A stretch of 64,000 nucleotides of DNA, from assembly GCF_021147775.1 (NCBI RefSeq), contig NZ_JAGTPK010000013.1, forward strand, positions 1 through 64,000. Direction: 5' to 3'. A program made the translations under genes and the position numbers. A model generated the notes under the pieces. That model was given only the letters and a program-made list of their open reading frames with translations. It was not told where the DNA came from and ran no database searches. Of this stretch, positions 43,663 to 52,169 are shown one piece after another. Each line of letters begins with the position of its first letter. Within the stretch, counting starts at the first letter, position 1. This stretch comes from Pseudomonas californiensis. GTDB lineage: Bacteria > Pseudomonadota > Gammaproteobacteria > Pseudomonadales > Pseudomonadaceae.

Positions 43663-44594
43663 AAACACTCGGGCAATCCGTCACCGCGCAAGAGCAGCAG
43701 CTTGAGGCCGCTGTCACCAGCATCGAACATTGGCGAGGGCTGCGTATTGGCTATGAACCCGTGAGTGGCGGCATCTCCAATACCAACTGGCGAGTCGAAG
43801 TGGAGGGTGCTGATACCGCGTACTTTTTCAAGGTGCCGGGTGCCGGCACCGAGATGTTCATAGACCGGCGGACCGCTCACGAAGCCAGCGTCAAGGCTGC
43901 ACAGACCGGTTATGGTGCTCCGGTATTCGCCTTTCTCGAACCCTTGGGTGTTGAGGTTTTCGAGTTCATGGAGGGCTGGCGAGCCTCGTCCAATCACGAT
44001 TTTCTGCAACGTGACATACGCCACAGCGCCTTGCGTGGGCTCAGGGCGTTCAATGAGCAGCCGTTGCTGAACCAGACCAAGACGGTGTTCGACATGATCG
44101 CCGAGCACCAGCGTCAGGTCGCCGAACTCAAGGGCTTGAAACCCCAGGACGATAGTTGGTTATGCCTGCAGTATCAGCGGGCAAGGGACGCGTTACAGGC
44201 TTCGGGTATCGATCTGGCGCCGTGCATGAATGACACCCTGGCAGGCAACTTCATGCTCAACGCGCAGCGCGACGTTCGCCTGGTGGATTTCGAATACGCC
44301 TCCAACAACGACCGGCACTACGAACTTGCGCTGTGGTTCGGCGAAATGTTCTTCACCGACGACATGGAGCTGGCGTTGATCGAAGACTATTTCGGTCAGG
44401 TTACCGCTCAGACCGTCGCGCGAATCAAACTGAACAAGGCACTGGCTGATCTCAAGTGGTCGACCTGGGCCATGGTCCAGCATGCCGTCTCACATCTGGA
44501 TTTCGACTTCTACAAGTACGGCGCCTGGAAGCACATGCGGGCGCGCAGCATCATCAATGACTCGCAATGGGAAACCTGGCTGCGTCAGGCCTGA
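43659..44594 (+). CDS. APH/choline-kinase-fold kinase 2
   Basis: Second kinase, 311 residues, clearly closer to choline/ethanolamine kinases than the first. The nucleotide loop GGISNTNWRV at 37-46, the loop CMNDTLAGNFML at 189-200 with Asp192 and Asn197, and VDFEYASNNDRHYELA with Asp210 are present. The position of the usual His in the catalytic loop (HND) is Met190, which departs from the family norm and may alter catalysis. The ATG overlaps the stop of kinase 1 as ATGA. It is followed after 137 bases by the transporter pair. Two adjacent, different kinases of this fold in one catabolic operon is unusual. Confidence 0.88.
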   Translation: MKTLGQSVTAQEQQLEAAVTSIEHWRGLRIGYEPVSGGISNTNWRVEVEGADTAYFFKVPGAGTEMFIDRRTAHEASVKAAQTGYGAPVFAFLEPLGVEVFEFMEGWRASSNHDFLQRDIRHSALRGLRAFNEQPLLNQTKTVFDMIAEHQRQVAELKGLKPQDDSWLCLQYQRARDALQASGIDLAPCMNDTLAGNFMLNAQRDVRLVDFEYASNNDRHYELALWFGEMFFTDDMELALIEDYFGQVTAQTVARIKLNKALADLKWSTWAMVQHAVSHLDFDFYKYGAWKHMRARSIINDSQWETWLRQA

Positions 44595-44731
44595 GTTCCT
44601 TTTGCAGAGGCTCGGACACGGTCCGACCTGGCACCACACAACAAGAAAATAGCGGGCAACCGCATGTTCCTTTCACTGCTTGAGTTTTATCCGGCCCCCT
44701 TTTGCCAGACCCTGAATTCAAGGAGCATCCC

Positions 44732-44992
44732 ATGAATACCATTGCGTCTATCACACCCACCGGGCGCCTGAAAAGCCTGGTTTTTGGCCTGTACTTCTTT
44801 GCGTTGCTGATGATGGCGCTGTTCCCGCCGTTCTACCTTCAGGTGAGCGGCAGCACGCTGATCGTTCTGGGTATTGCGCTGCCGATCTTTTACTGGATTC
44901 TGATCTCGGTGCTCATGGGCCTGGGGTTGTGGGTGCTGTATGTGGTCGAGTCCGCGCTGGGTGAGATTCCTGAAGAAGGAGGTGCGCAATGA
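44732..44992 (+). CDS. Small membrane subunit of the symporter (DUF3311-like)
   Basis: Protein of 86 residues with two membrane spans, the first FGLYFFALLMMALFPPFYLQ and the second LPIFYWILISVLMGLGLWVLY. This two-span layout with Phe-Pro-Pro and Phe-Tyr-Trp marks small proteins that accompany SSS symporters, like DUF3311 or YjcH. AAGGAG precedes the ATG at 44732. Its last bases overlap the symporter start as ATGA, so the two proteins are made together. Assignment to DUF3311 is by resemblance. Confidence 0.8.
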   Translation: MNTIASITPTGRLKSLVFGLYFFALLMMALFPPFYLQVSGSTLIVLGIALPIFYWILISVLMGLGLWVLYVVESALGEIPEEGGAQ

Positions 44993-46518
44993 TCAGTACT
45001 CTGGTGGGCTCCGACCTGTACATCACGTTCGGTCTGATTGGTGTGTTTCTGGCCGGCATGATTGGCGTGCTGTATGCGACAAATCGCAGAAGCGACAGTT
45101 TTGCCGACTACGCGGTAGGCGGTCGCTCATACGGCCCGTGGTTCATCGCCATGTGTTACACCAACTCGTGGTGGCCCGGCGCGACCTTCACTGCATTCTT
45201 TGCCTTGTCGGTCGGTGGCGCGCTGGGCTTCTACGGCATGGTTTACGCCACGCTGGGCGTGACGGCAATGTACTTGATGGCCAACCGGGCATGGACCTGG
45301 GGCAAACGCTTCAACCTGACCACTCAGCCTGATCTGCTGGGCATGCGCTTCAATAGCCCTGCGGTCAAACGAATCGCTTCGATCATCGGCATCATCTCGG
45401 TGTTCCCGTGGGTGGTGATGGGCATCCAGGCACTGGCAACGCTGTTCCAGTTCGCCAGCTTTGGTCGCTGGGGTGTAACCACCTGCCTGTTCGTCGGCGT
45501 TGCTGTGGTACTGATCCGTCAATACTGGACGGTGAGCATGGGCATGCGCGGACTGATCATGACCGATATGTATCAGGGCTTGATCGCCTATGTGCTGTGT
45601 GCGGCGCTCTGCATCTTCCTGTTGTTCGGTGATCAGGCCGCTTTTTCCAACCTGTCGCAGTTGCCGGGCAGCATGCTGGTGATTCCTGGCGGCGCGGGCA
45701 GTACTTACGGTCCGATGTACATGTTCAGCCTGATCTTTACCGGCGTTATCGGCTCCATGTGCTGGCCGATGAGTTTCCAGCGCATCTACACCGCCAGCGG
45801 CGTGCGCTCGGTCAAGAAGGGCACATTGCTGACCATTCTGTTGGTAGGCGGGTTTTACGGAATTCTGATGCTGTTTGCGGCGGCGATCAGCCAGGACCCG
45901 AACGTCGCCGCGCATCCACAGCATGGCTGGTTCCTGTCGTTGTTTGACATCGGCGGGTCCTGGTTGCTGGCGTTGGCCATCGTCATCGTGCTGGCAGCCA
46001 GTATCGGTCACGTCGACGGTTGTGTTCAGGTTTGCGGGACTCAGTTCGCCAATGACCTTGCCACCTGGAACACGCCACGCAGCGATCGTCAGAAGACGGT
46101 GCTGGCCAAGGTCGGCATGGTGATATTCATTGCCGCAGCCTCTCTATTGGCCTACCTGACCTTCGATTACGCCCGCCTGCAACTGCTGGCGCAGATTTCC
46201 TATCAAGGCATCATTCAGCTGGCGGTACCGCTGTTTTTCGGCATCTTCAGTCGCCGTGGCAACAAGCAAGGGGCGATTGCAGGGATGCTGGTCGGTATCC
46301 TGATCGCCATTGTGCTGACCACGATGTACCCGGACGACATCCCGGCGTTGGGATCGTTGACCAGTGGCATCATCGGTCTGATATTCAATGCCGGTATTTT
46401 TGTCACGTGCGCCATCGTGATCAAACCCAGCCCGGCGGAAGTGAAGCGGGTGGACGAACTGTTCGCCATGGCCGCCCCTCAACGTCACTCGCTGGGTGCG
46501 ATGCCTGCCATGAACTGA
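44989..46518 (+). CDS. Sodium:solute symporter (SSS family)
   Basis: Inner-membrane symporter of 509 residues with about 13 spans. The opening ...FADYAVGGRSYGPWFIAMCYTNSWWPGATFTAFFALSVGGALGFYG is typical of SSS proteins and contains the G-R-S motif. The TQPDLLGMRF and SMCWPMSFQRIYTASGVRS segments are also conserved. It should import the operon's substrate with sodium. A perfect AAGGAGG ribosome-binding site lies before the ATG inside the upstream gene. It is the last gene of the cluster, and a hairpin follows 8 bases after the stop. Confidence 0.93.
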   Translation: MISTLVGSDLYITFGLIGVFLAGMIGVLYATNRRSDSFADYAVGGRSYGPWFIAMCYTNSWWPGATFTAFFALSVGGALGFYGMVYATLGVTAMYLMANRAWTWGKRFNLTTQPDLLGMRFNSPAVKRIASIIGIISVFPWVVMGIQALATLFQFASFGRWGVTTCLFVGVAVVLIRQYWTVSMGMRGLIMTDMYQGLIAYVLCAALCIFLLFGDQAAFSNLSQLPGSMLVIPGGAGSTYGPMYMFSLIFTGVIGSMCWPMSFQRIYTASGVRSVKKGTLLTILLVGGFYGILMLFAAAISQDPNVAAHPQHGWFLSLFDIGGSWLLALAIVIVLAASIGHVDGCVQVCGTQFANDLATWNTPRSDRQKTVLAKVGMVIFIAAASLLAYLTFDYARLQLLAQISYQGIIQLAVPLFFGIFSRRGNKQGAIAGMLVGILIAIVLTTMYPDDIPALGSLTSGIIGLIFNAGIFVTCAIVIKPSPAEVKRVDELFAMAAPQRHSLGAMPAMN

Positions 46519-46525
46519 TATGGGT

Positions 46526-46544
46526 TGCGCCCGAAGCGGGCGCA
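46526..46544 (+). terminator. Hairpin terminator after the symporter gene
   Basis: TGCGCCCG and CGGGCGCA form an 8-bp GC stem around AAG, followed by CCGTCTTTC. It is the likely end of the amidase-to-symporter transcript. Confidence 0.6.
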
Positions 46545-46623
46545 CCGTCTTTCATGCAGTTGGTAGTTGGCCACTGGCAACCCCGGTCAGGCAGGTCGTG
46601 ACGCCGCGACGGCGTCGAATGCC

Positions 46624-47475
46624 TCAGCGCAGACGGCCTTCCTGTCGCAGCCCGGCAGCGATGCGCTGGATTTCCTGTTCGCCCTTGGCCAGCGCTTGCT
46701 TGCTGGTGTGGACCGAGTAGTAACCCATGACCAGGTCATGAGGGTGTTTGACGGCCGAGCCCAGGACGAACGAGGTAGTGCCTTTTGCCAAAAAGTCGAT
46801 GGAGCGATCCGACTCCTCAAACACCGCCAGTTCGCCCGTGGTGACCAGCCCGCCTGCCTCGACCTGGCCCTCATTGACAGCTATCCAGCCTACGGCATGA
46901 CCAGCAGGTGGGGTGTAGCGCCAGCGTTCGCCATCCTTCAACCGTACCGCCAGGTAGTTCATGCCATTCGGCGCGGGAATGCTGCTCCGGGCCGCGCCGT
47001 AGCGCCCCAGCAATACCGTGGCTGGCCCTTCTTCAGGGATCTGTAACGGCTCCAGATAGACGCTGTACGGCGGCGCATTTTCCTGCGAGGGCGGCAGCGC
47101 GACCCAGAGTTGGAAGCCTTTAATGGGCGAGCCATCGACCGGTCCGCCGTCATGCCATACGCCGTTGCCAGCGCTCATCCATTCCACGCCACCGGCTGGC
47201 AACACGCCAGATTTCCCCGTGGTGTCTTCGTAAGTTGTCTGGCCTTCGATCAGATACGTCAGTGTTGCGATCCCTGAGTGCGGGTGCATGCCGAACTCCA
47301 GTTGACCAGGCTTTGGCTGCAGGTCCACAAGGTCGAGAAATACGAAAGGTTTCAATCGCTGGCCCAGATCGCCAGGGCTCATCAGGCGGGTAATCGGTCC
47401 ATGGCTGTTACCACGGGTGCGGTGAATAATGGTGCGGGCTTGCGTGCGTAGCGGAGTTGCGAGGGTGCTGTTCAT
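46624..47475 (-). CDS. Pirin-family protein
   Basis: Bicupin of 283 residues. The pirin core shows FGMHPHSGIATLTYLIEG and SGNGVWHDGG-like segments that supply the metal ligands (His in HPHSG, Glu/His near WMSAGNGVWH), plus a second cupin half (MNYLAVRLKDGERWRYTPPAGHAVGWIAVNEG). Pirins bind iron; some act as quercetinase-like dioxygenases or redox-responsive regulators. GGAG lies eight bases before the ATG at 47475; the frame continues upstream without protein character. A divergent LysR gene starts about 115 bases away and probably regulates it. Confidence 0.93.
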   Translation of the reverse strand: MNSTLATPLRTQARTIIHRTRGNSHGPITRLMSPGDLGQRLKPFVFLDLVDLQPKPGQLEFGMHPHSGIATLTYLIEGQTTYEDTTGKSGVLPAGGVEWMSAGNGVWHDGGPVDGSPIKGFQLWVALPPSQENAPPYSVYLEPLQIPEEGPATVLLGRYGAARSSIPAPNGMNYLAVRLKDGERWRYTPPAGHAVGWIAVNEGQVEAGGLVTTGELAVFEESDRSIDFLAKGTTSFVLGSAVKHPHDLVMGYYSVHTSKQALAKGEQEIQRIAAGLRQEGRLR

Positions 47476-47589
47476 GGTGCTGCGCTCCGGAAGTTGATGC
47501 CTGTGTCCGAAGCATATGCGCCTCTCGATTGGTTTATTAGTTGGTATAGTTGGAATGAACTCGTCCATAAAAGACAGGAATTTGCCTGA

Positions 47590-48516
47590 GTGATTGATCT
47601 TAATGATGTGGCGTTGTTCGTGCAGGTGGTGCGCGAAGGAAGCTTTGCGCATGCCGCGAGGCGATTGGGCATGCCGTCCAATACGGTCAGCCGTCGCGTC
47701 AAGCAGCTGGAGCAGCAACTGGGTACGCGATTGTTGCAGCGTTCCACGCGCAAGCTGGTATTGACCCTGCCTGGTGAGGCGTTCTTTGAACGCTGCGTGA
47801 GCGCGGTGGATGGCTTGATTGATGCCGGAGAACAAGTCGTCTCAGGCAGCGGCGAGCCCAGCGGCCGTATACGAGTTGCTGCCATGGCGGACTTTTTCAG
47901 CTTCTTCCCCATGGAGTGGGTCGCAGACTTTCTGGCTGCCTATCCCAAAGTGCAATTGGAATTCGTGCTCAGTGATGCGCAGGCTGACCTGATTGCCGAT
48001 CGCCTGGACATCGCCTTCAGGGGTGGCCCTTTGCAGGATTCCGGCTACGTCGGGCGGCAACTTATCGAACCCAGTGCCGAGGGTATGGTCGCCAGCCCTG
48101 GCTATCTGGCAACCCACGGCGTACCCAAATCGCTCAACGACATGATGGGCCATTTCTGTGTGAGCGTAGGGCACCCCAGTGGCCTTACCGGATGGCGACT
48201 GTCAGGGCCTGATGGCGTTGAGCATGAAGTGCAGCTTCCCAGCCGCTTCAACGCCAACATTGCGCAGGCCATCCGCAAGGCCGCTCTTGCGGGTCTTGGC
48301 ATCACGCTGCTGCCCGCACGTCTCATCGAGGCTGACGTTGAGCAGGGGCTCCTGGTACCTGTGTTGCCGCAATTCCAGCGGCGCAGTCATGGCGTGCATG
48401 TGCTGTACCCCAGTCGCCAGCATCTGCCGCTGGCAGTGTCGGCTTTCATCGGGATGGTGACCGAAAAAGCTCAGCGTGAAGGCATTTCCTGCCAAGTACG
48501 GACCGTTACTGGATAG
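47590..48516 (+). CDS. LysR-family transcriptional regulator
   Basis: Regulator of 308 residues with the LysR winged helix at 1-60 (FVQVVREGSFAHAARRLGMPSNTVSRRVKQLEQQLGTRLLQRSTRKLVLT) and a CrgA-type effector domain. The start is GTG at 47590 with AGGA at nine bases. It is divergent from the pirin gene, a frequent arrangement in proteobacteria. The inducer is unknown. Confidence 0.93.
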   Translation: MIDLNDVALFVQVVREGSFAHAARRLGMPSNTVSRRVKQLEQQLGTRLLQRSTRKLVLTLPGEAFFERCVSAVDGLIDAGEQVVSGSGEPSGRIRVAAMADFFSFFPMEWVADFLAAYPKVQLEFVLSDAQADLIADRLDIAFRGGPLQDSGYVGRQLIEPSAEGMVASPGYLATHGVPKSLNDMMGHFCVSVGHPSGLTGWRLSGPDGVEHEVQLPSRFNANIAQAIRKAALAGLGITLLPARLIEADVEQGLLVPVLPQFQRRSHGVHVLYPSRQHLPLAVSAFIGMVTEKAQREGISCQVRTVTG

Positions 48517-48734
48517 TTGACTTGCCCGACGTCTATCGGCTTGAACTTGGCTTTTCTGGGCGGGCCCAAAAAACGGATCGCGCCCTGCAAAAATGCGGAG
48601 AGGTCTGGGTGACAATGGGCTGTCGGGCCAAGTGTCGCGAGAGAAATATTGCGTAGTGCGGGCTACCCTGCAGAGACATTCAGAAACACTGTACCGTCGC
48701 ATCAAACCTCCACGCCGGGAACCGGGATGTCCCC

Positions 48735-50573
48735 ATGTTGAAACCTGTCAAACCCGAGAACGAAGAAGCGCGTCTGCGTCTGCTGCACAACCTGAAAGTG
48801 CTGGACACCGCGCCCGAAGCTGTCTTCGACCGCATCACACGTGTGGTATCGCAATTACTCGGCGTGCCGATCGCTCTGGTGTCACTGATTGACGCGGATC
48901 GTCAGTGGTTCAAGTCCAATGTCGGCCTGGATGCCAGTGAAACTTCCAGGGATCTGGCGTTCTGTGCACACGCTCTTCACGTTCCGGACCTGTTGATCGT
49001 TGAGGATGCAAAAGAAGACCCGCGCTTTTGTGACAGCCCACTGGTGCTGGGTAGCCCCGGGATTCGTTTCTATGCAGGCGTACCGTTGCGTTCTTCGGAG
49101 GGTCTGGCTCTTGGCACGTTGTGCGCCATTGATACCGTCCCGAGGACGCTCAGCGCCGATGCCATAGGCACGTTGAAAGACCTCGCCGGCATTGTGGAGC
49201 GTGAATTGCTGCAAAGAGCAACCTTCTTGCAGGGGCGTGATGTCTTCAGCGTCGAACGACAGGCACGGACCTTGAGCGAGGCGCGGTTTGCGGCTGTGTT
49301 CCGACAGACGCCAACGGGCAACGCGATCATCGACCTGACCGGGCGCTTCATGGAGGTCAACGCCAAACTGTGCGAGATCACCGGCTTCACCGAGCAGGAG
49401 CTGCTGGCTAAAACTGTCGCCGACGTCACCCATCCGGCAGACATCGACATCTTCCTGTCGCTGACTGCCGAGCTTGTCGATAACCGGCGCGACAGCGGTA
49501 TTCTGGAAAAGCGCTACTGGCGCCATGATGGATCTTTCATGTGGGTGGAGCTCTCTGTTTCCCTGCTCAGGGACAACGAAGGACAGCCTCTGCACTTTAT
49601 TGCGGTGGTTCTGGATATCACAATTCGTAAACGCACGGAGGGCATTTTGCTCAGCCATCAAGAGGAGCTTGAGCGGCGCGTTACGCAAAGGACGCAAGAG
49701 TTGCACCGGAGCCGGGAAACCCTGCAGATCATTGCTGACAACCTTCCGATATTGATCGCCCAGGTCGACCTGAACCTTCGTTACCTGTTCAACAACGCGG
49801 TTTACACGCAGATCTTTGGCGTTACGCCCGAGTACCTGAAAGGCAAGAGCATCCGTGAGACCTTACGCCCCGACCTGTTCGCTCATCTGGAGCCCTGTTT
49901 CACCCGGGCACTCAATGGCGAGCGCTCCCAATGCGCCGATGTCTGCTACAACCCGGACCAGGGTCGCCTGTGGCGTGCGACTTATATTCCTGACATTCGT
50001 GAAGGCAAGGTCGTCGGGTTCTTTGTGATGTCACAGGACGTGACTGAAGCCCGTCACGTCGAACGCGCCTTGCACGACAAGGCCATGCTCGACACGCTGA
50101 CAGGTCTTCCCAACAGACGCTCGCTGCTCGAACTGCTGCAGAGAGACATTCAGCCTGCAGACGCGACGCCCGATACGATAGCTGTGTTGTTCATGGACCT
50201 TGATGGTTTCAAAACGGTTAATGATCAACATGGTCATGACGCCGGTGACGACCTGCTCAAGCAAGTGGCGGCAAGGTTGACCCATACGCTGCGGCAGCAG
50301 GATTTCGTCAGTCGGTTGGCGGGTGACGAGTTCGTCGCGGTAATTGCTGGCATGCAATCGGAAGAAACCTGTGCCCGGATAGCGGTTGATATCTGTGCCT
50401 CGCTCAGTCAGCCTTTCAAACTGCCTGCCGCGACGGTTCGCATTGGCGTCAGCATCGGCATCGCACTGGGTTCGCGGGCGCAGGCCGAGTCCTCTGAACA
50501 TCTGCTCAAACGCGCAGACGCCGCCATGTATGAAGCCAAACGCAAAGGGCGCAATACTTACAGATTCGGCTGA
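48735..50573 (+). CDS. GAF-PAS-PAS-GGDEF diguanylate cyclase
   Basis: Soluble c-di-GMP synthase of 612 residues. A GAF domain fills about 20-165 (IALVSLIDADRQWFKSNVGL, FCAHALH), then PAS domains at about 185-305 and 330-440, with a coiled coil between (QEELERRVTQRTQELHRSRE), and a GGDEF domain at 450-612. The active site is AGDEF at 529-533, and the inhibitory RxxD site is RQQD at 520-523, so it should be active and product-inhibited. No EAL domain is present. The GAF domain closely resembles that of the histidine kinase at 20.4 kb. The gene stands alone. Confidence 0.93.
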   Translation: MLKPVKPENEEARLRLLHNLKVLDTAPEAVFDRITRVVSQLLGVPIALVSLIDADRQWFKSNVGLDASETSRDLAFCAHALHVPDLLIVEDAKEDPRFCDSPLVLGSPGIRFYAGVPLRSSEGLALGTLCAIDTVPRTLSADAIGTLKDLAGIVERELLQRATFLQGRDVFSVERQARTLSEARFAAVFRQTPTGNAIIDLTGRFMEVNAKLCEITGFTEQELLAKTVADVTHPADIDIFLSLTAELVDNRRDSGILEKRYWRHDGSFMWVELSVSLLRDNEGQPLHFIAVVLDITIRKRTEGILLSHQEELERRVTQRTQELHRSRETLQIIADNLPILIAQVDLNLRYLFNNAVYTQIFGVTPEYLKGKSIRETLRPDLFAHLEPCFTRALNGERSQCADVCYNPDQGRLWRATYIPDIREGKVVGFFVMSQDVTEARHVERALHDKAMLDTLTGLPNRRSLLELLQRDIQPADATPDTIAVLFMDLDGFKTVNDQHGHDAGDDLLKQVAARLTHTLRQQDFVSRLAGDEFVAVIAGMQSEETCARIAVDICASLSQPFKLPAATVRIGVSIGIALGSRAQAESSEHLLKRADAAMYEAKRKGRNTYRFG

Positions 50574-50773
50574 AAGTAACTGAGTAAAAACTCTATCCCT
50601 GATGGATTGCCAACTGAATGGCGTTAGCAGCGATATGAATATGATTGTTTATTGACGCCTGCATATCGAGTGCCTGGGATAAATATAGTCGGTCGGCTCA
50701 ACACAATCAGTTAATTCAGCGGTGAGTCCACGATCAATAATGTATGAATATTTGTAACAGGATATTGAATAAC

Positions 50774-51220
50774 TCACCTAACGCCAGGAGTCATGTAAAT
50801 GAGGCGCACCGTTGCTACGGTAATCGCTTCCGCATCGGCTTTGATAGTTTCCAGTTGCGACTTGTCCAACTGATCGTTCGAGAGTTCTTCCACGACGCGC
50901 GTCACGTGGTAGAGATTCTGGGTAACGTCATGCAGGCTTTCGTGGAGGCGGGTAATGACGTGGTTCAAATGCTCATGAACCTCAGGGTACGGCGCGCTGA
51001 CCACGGGCCTTGCACGGTCCATGCTGAACCCTGTAATGACGTATGTGATGTCAACGCCAGCGCGTGCAATAAGTGACAGGTAATCCGCCTTGGGTGAGCG
51101 AGTACCGTTTTCGTAGTTGCTCTGTGTATTGATCTCAACGCCACCTATGGCACCCAGTGCGCTCTGCGAAAGCTTGAGCCGTAAGCGTTCTTTTTTAAGC
51201 CGTAAACCCATCTTTATCAT
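50774..51220 (-). CDS. XRE-family transcriptional regulator
   Basis: DNA-binding protein of 148 residues. An XRE helix-turn-helix is at about 8-62 (LKKERLRLKLSQSALGAIGGVEINTQSNYENGTRSPKADYLSLIARAGVDITYVITG), followed by a helical, heptad-patterned C-terminus (VHEHLNHVITRLHESLHDVTQNLYHVTRVVEEL) that likely dimerises. The start at 51220 has GAGG upstream; an ATG three codons later is possible. It lies in an AT-rich stretch unlike its neighbours and has no obvious partner, so it may be acquired or a relic of a prophage-like element. Confidence 0.85.
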   Translation of the reverse strand: MIKMGLRLKKERLRLKLSQSALGAIGGVEINTQSNYENGTRSPKADYLSLIARAGVDITYVITGFSMDRARPVVSAPYPEVHEHLNHVITRLHESLHDVTQNLYHVTRVVEELSNDQLDKSQLETIKADAEAITVATVRLIYMTPGVR

Positions 51221-51509
51221 CTCATGTGCCTCGTAACAGCTCCTGAAAGAAAATAAAACTCCTGTACCGCATATCTCCGCCATAGTGGGTTGGAGAGAAC
51301 TAATAAACAGAGTATTGAGCCACCAAAGAATACGCGCTGCTTTTAAGAGTGTCTATTCAAATGAGTGTCTCCTGAGCTGGATAGTACTCGAAAGATAGCG
51401 TTTTTAGAAGGGGCGCAAGGGGGTGACGACTACTTTGCGGGGTGGTGACGGAAATGAAGAGGCAGAATTTGTACGTATGTGCTCTAAGTTTTTTTCCCGG
51501 GTTGAAACA

Positions 51510-51532
51510 AAAAATGCCCCTCGGGGCATTTT
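51510..51532 (-). terminator. Rho-independent terminator of the pqi operon
   Basis: Read on the minus strand, AAAATGCCCC pairs with GGGGCATTTT and is followed by further T residues. It lies just past the pqiC stop and ends the pqi transcript. Confidence 0.9.
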
Positions 51533-51542
51533 GCGTTTGATG

Positions 51543-52169
51543 TCAGAGGCAGCGTGAAGAGGACGGTTGCCGAGACCAGCTTTGAGCGGTGCTGGCGATC
51601 TTCTCCGCGAGTCGCGCAACCGCCTTCTGATGGGCAATGATCAGGTTCTCCATACCGACCCCGGCCTGCTCACGGATAACGCTGCTGCAAGTGAGGTTCT
51701 GGCGTTTGCTGCCGGCCGTCGCGCCTGCATCACGCAGGCCCAGGGTCCAGACCACATCTATCAGCGCGTAGTTGCCCGGTACTGATTCGAAGCGCCTGAC
51801 GTCTGTGCGGACCGAAAGTACAGGCTGATCGGTGTTCTTGGGAAGACCTGCCAGGTCGCGACCGCCAAAACGCCTTTCGAGCTGAGGCGTCAGCGCGTCG
51901 TGAAATTCATCGCCCAACGGCGAGCCCCAGCGCTCTGTGTCGAGAATCGCCAGGCTGCCGTCACCCTGGCGTACCACCAGCGGCGGCTGATCCACCTGAA
52001 CCGGCATGATCACTGGCAACATCTCGAACTGAAACTGCGCGGGCTGCGCAGTTGCCTTCTCGGCTGAATTCATGGGCGCAATCAAGGTGTAGTAGTGAGT
52101 CTGGGTCGACGTGCAGGCAGTCATGCCCAGCGCTGCCGATAACACCATCAGTTTCAGGCGCAAGGTCAT
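51543..52169 (-). CDS. pqiC: PqiC-family outer-membrane lipoprotein
   Basis: Lipoprotein of 208 residues with the ABC-type-transport auxiliary (DUF330) domain. The lipobox GMTAC places the lipidated Cys at 19. The mature start THYYTLIAP is the family signature, followed by PVQVDQPPLVVRQGDGSLAILDTERWGSPL. PqiC forms an octameric ring on the outer membrane that docks the PqiB tunnel. Its start overlaps the pqiB stop as ATGA, and it is the last gene before the terminator. Confidence 0.92.
   Translation of the reverse strand: MTLRLKLMVLSAALGMTACTSTQTHYYTLIAPMNSAEKATAQPAQFQFEMLPVIMPVQVDQPPLVVRQGDGSLAILDTERWGSPLGDEFHDALTPQLERRFGGRDLAGLPKNTDQPVLSVRTDVRRFESVPGNYALIDVVWTLGLRDAGATAGSKRQNLTCSSVIREQAGVGMENLIIAHQKAVARLAEKIASTAQSWSRQPSSSRCL

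Noticed and set aside
42706..44594. Aminoglycoside-resistance phosphotransferases
   Set aside because: The fold fits, but both sit inside a catabolic operon with hydrolases and a symporter, and the second is choline-kinase-like.
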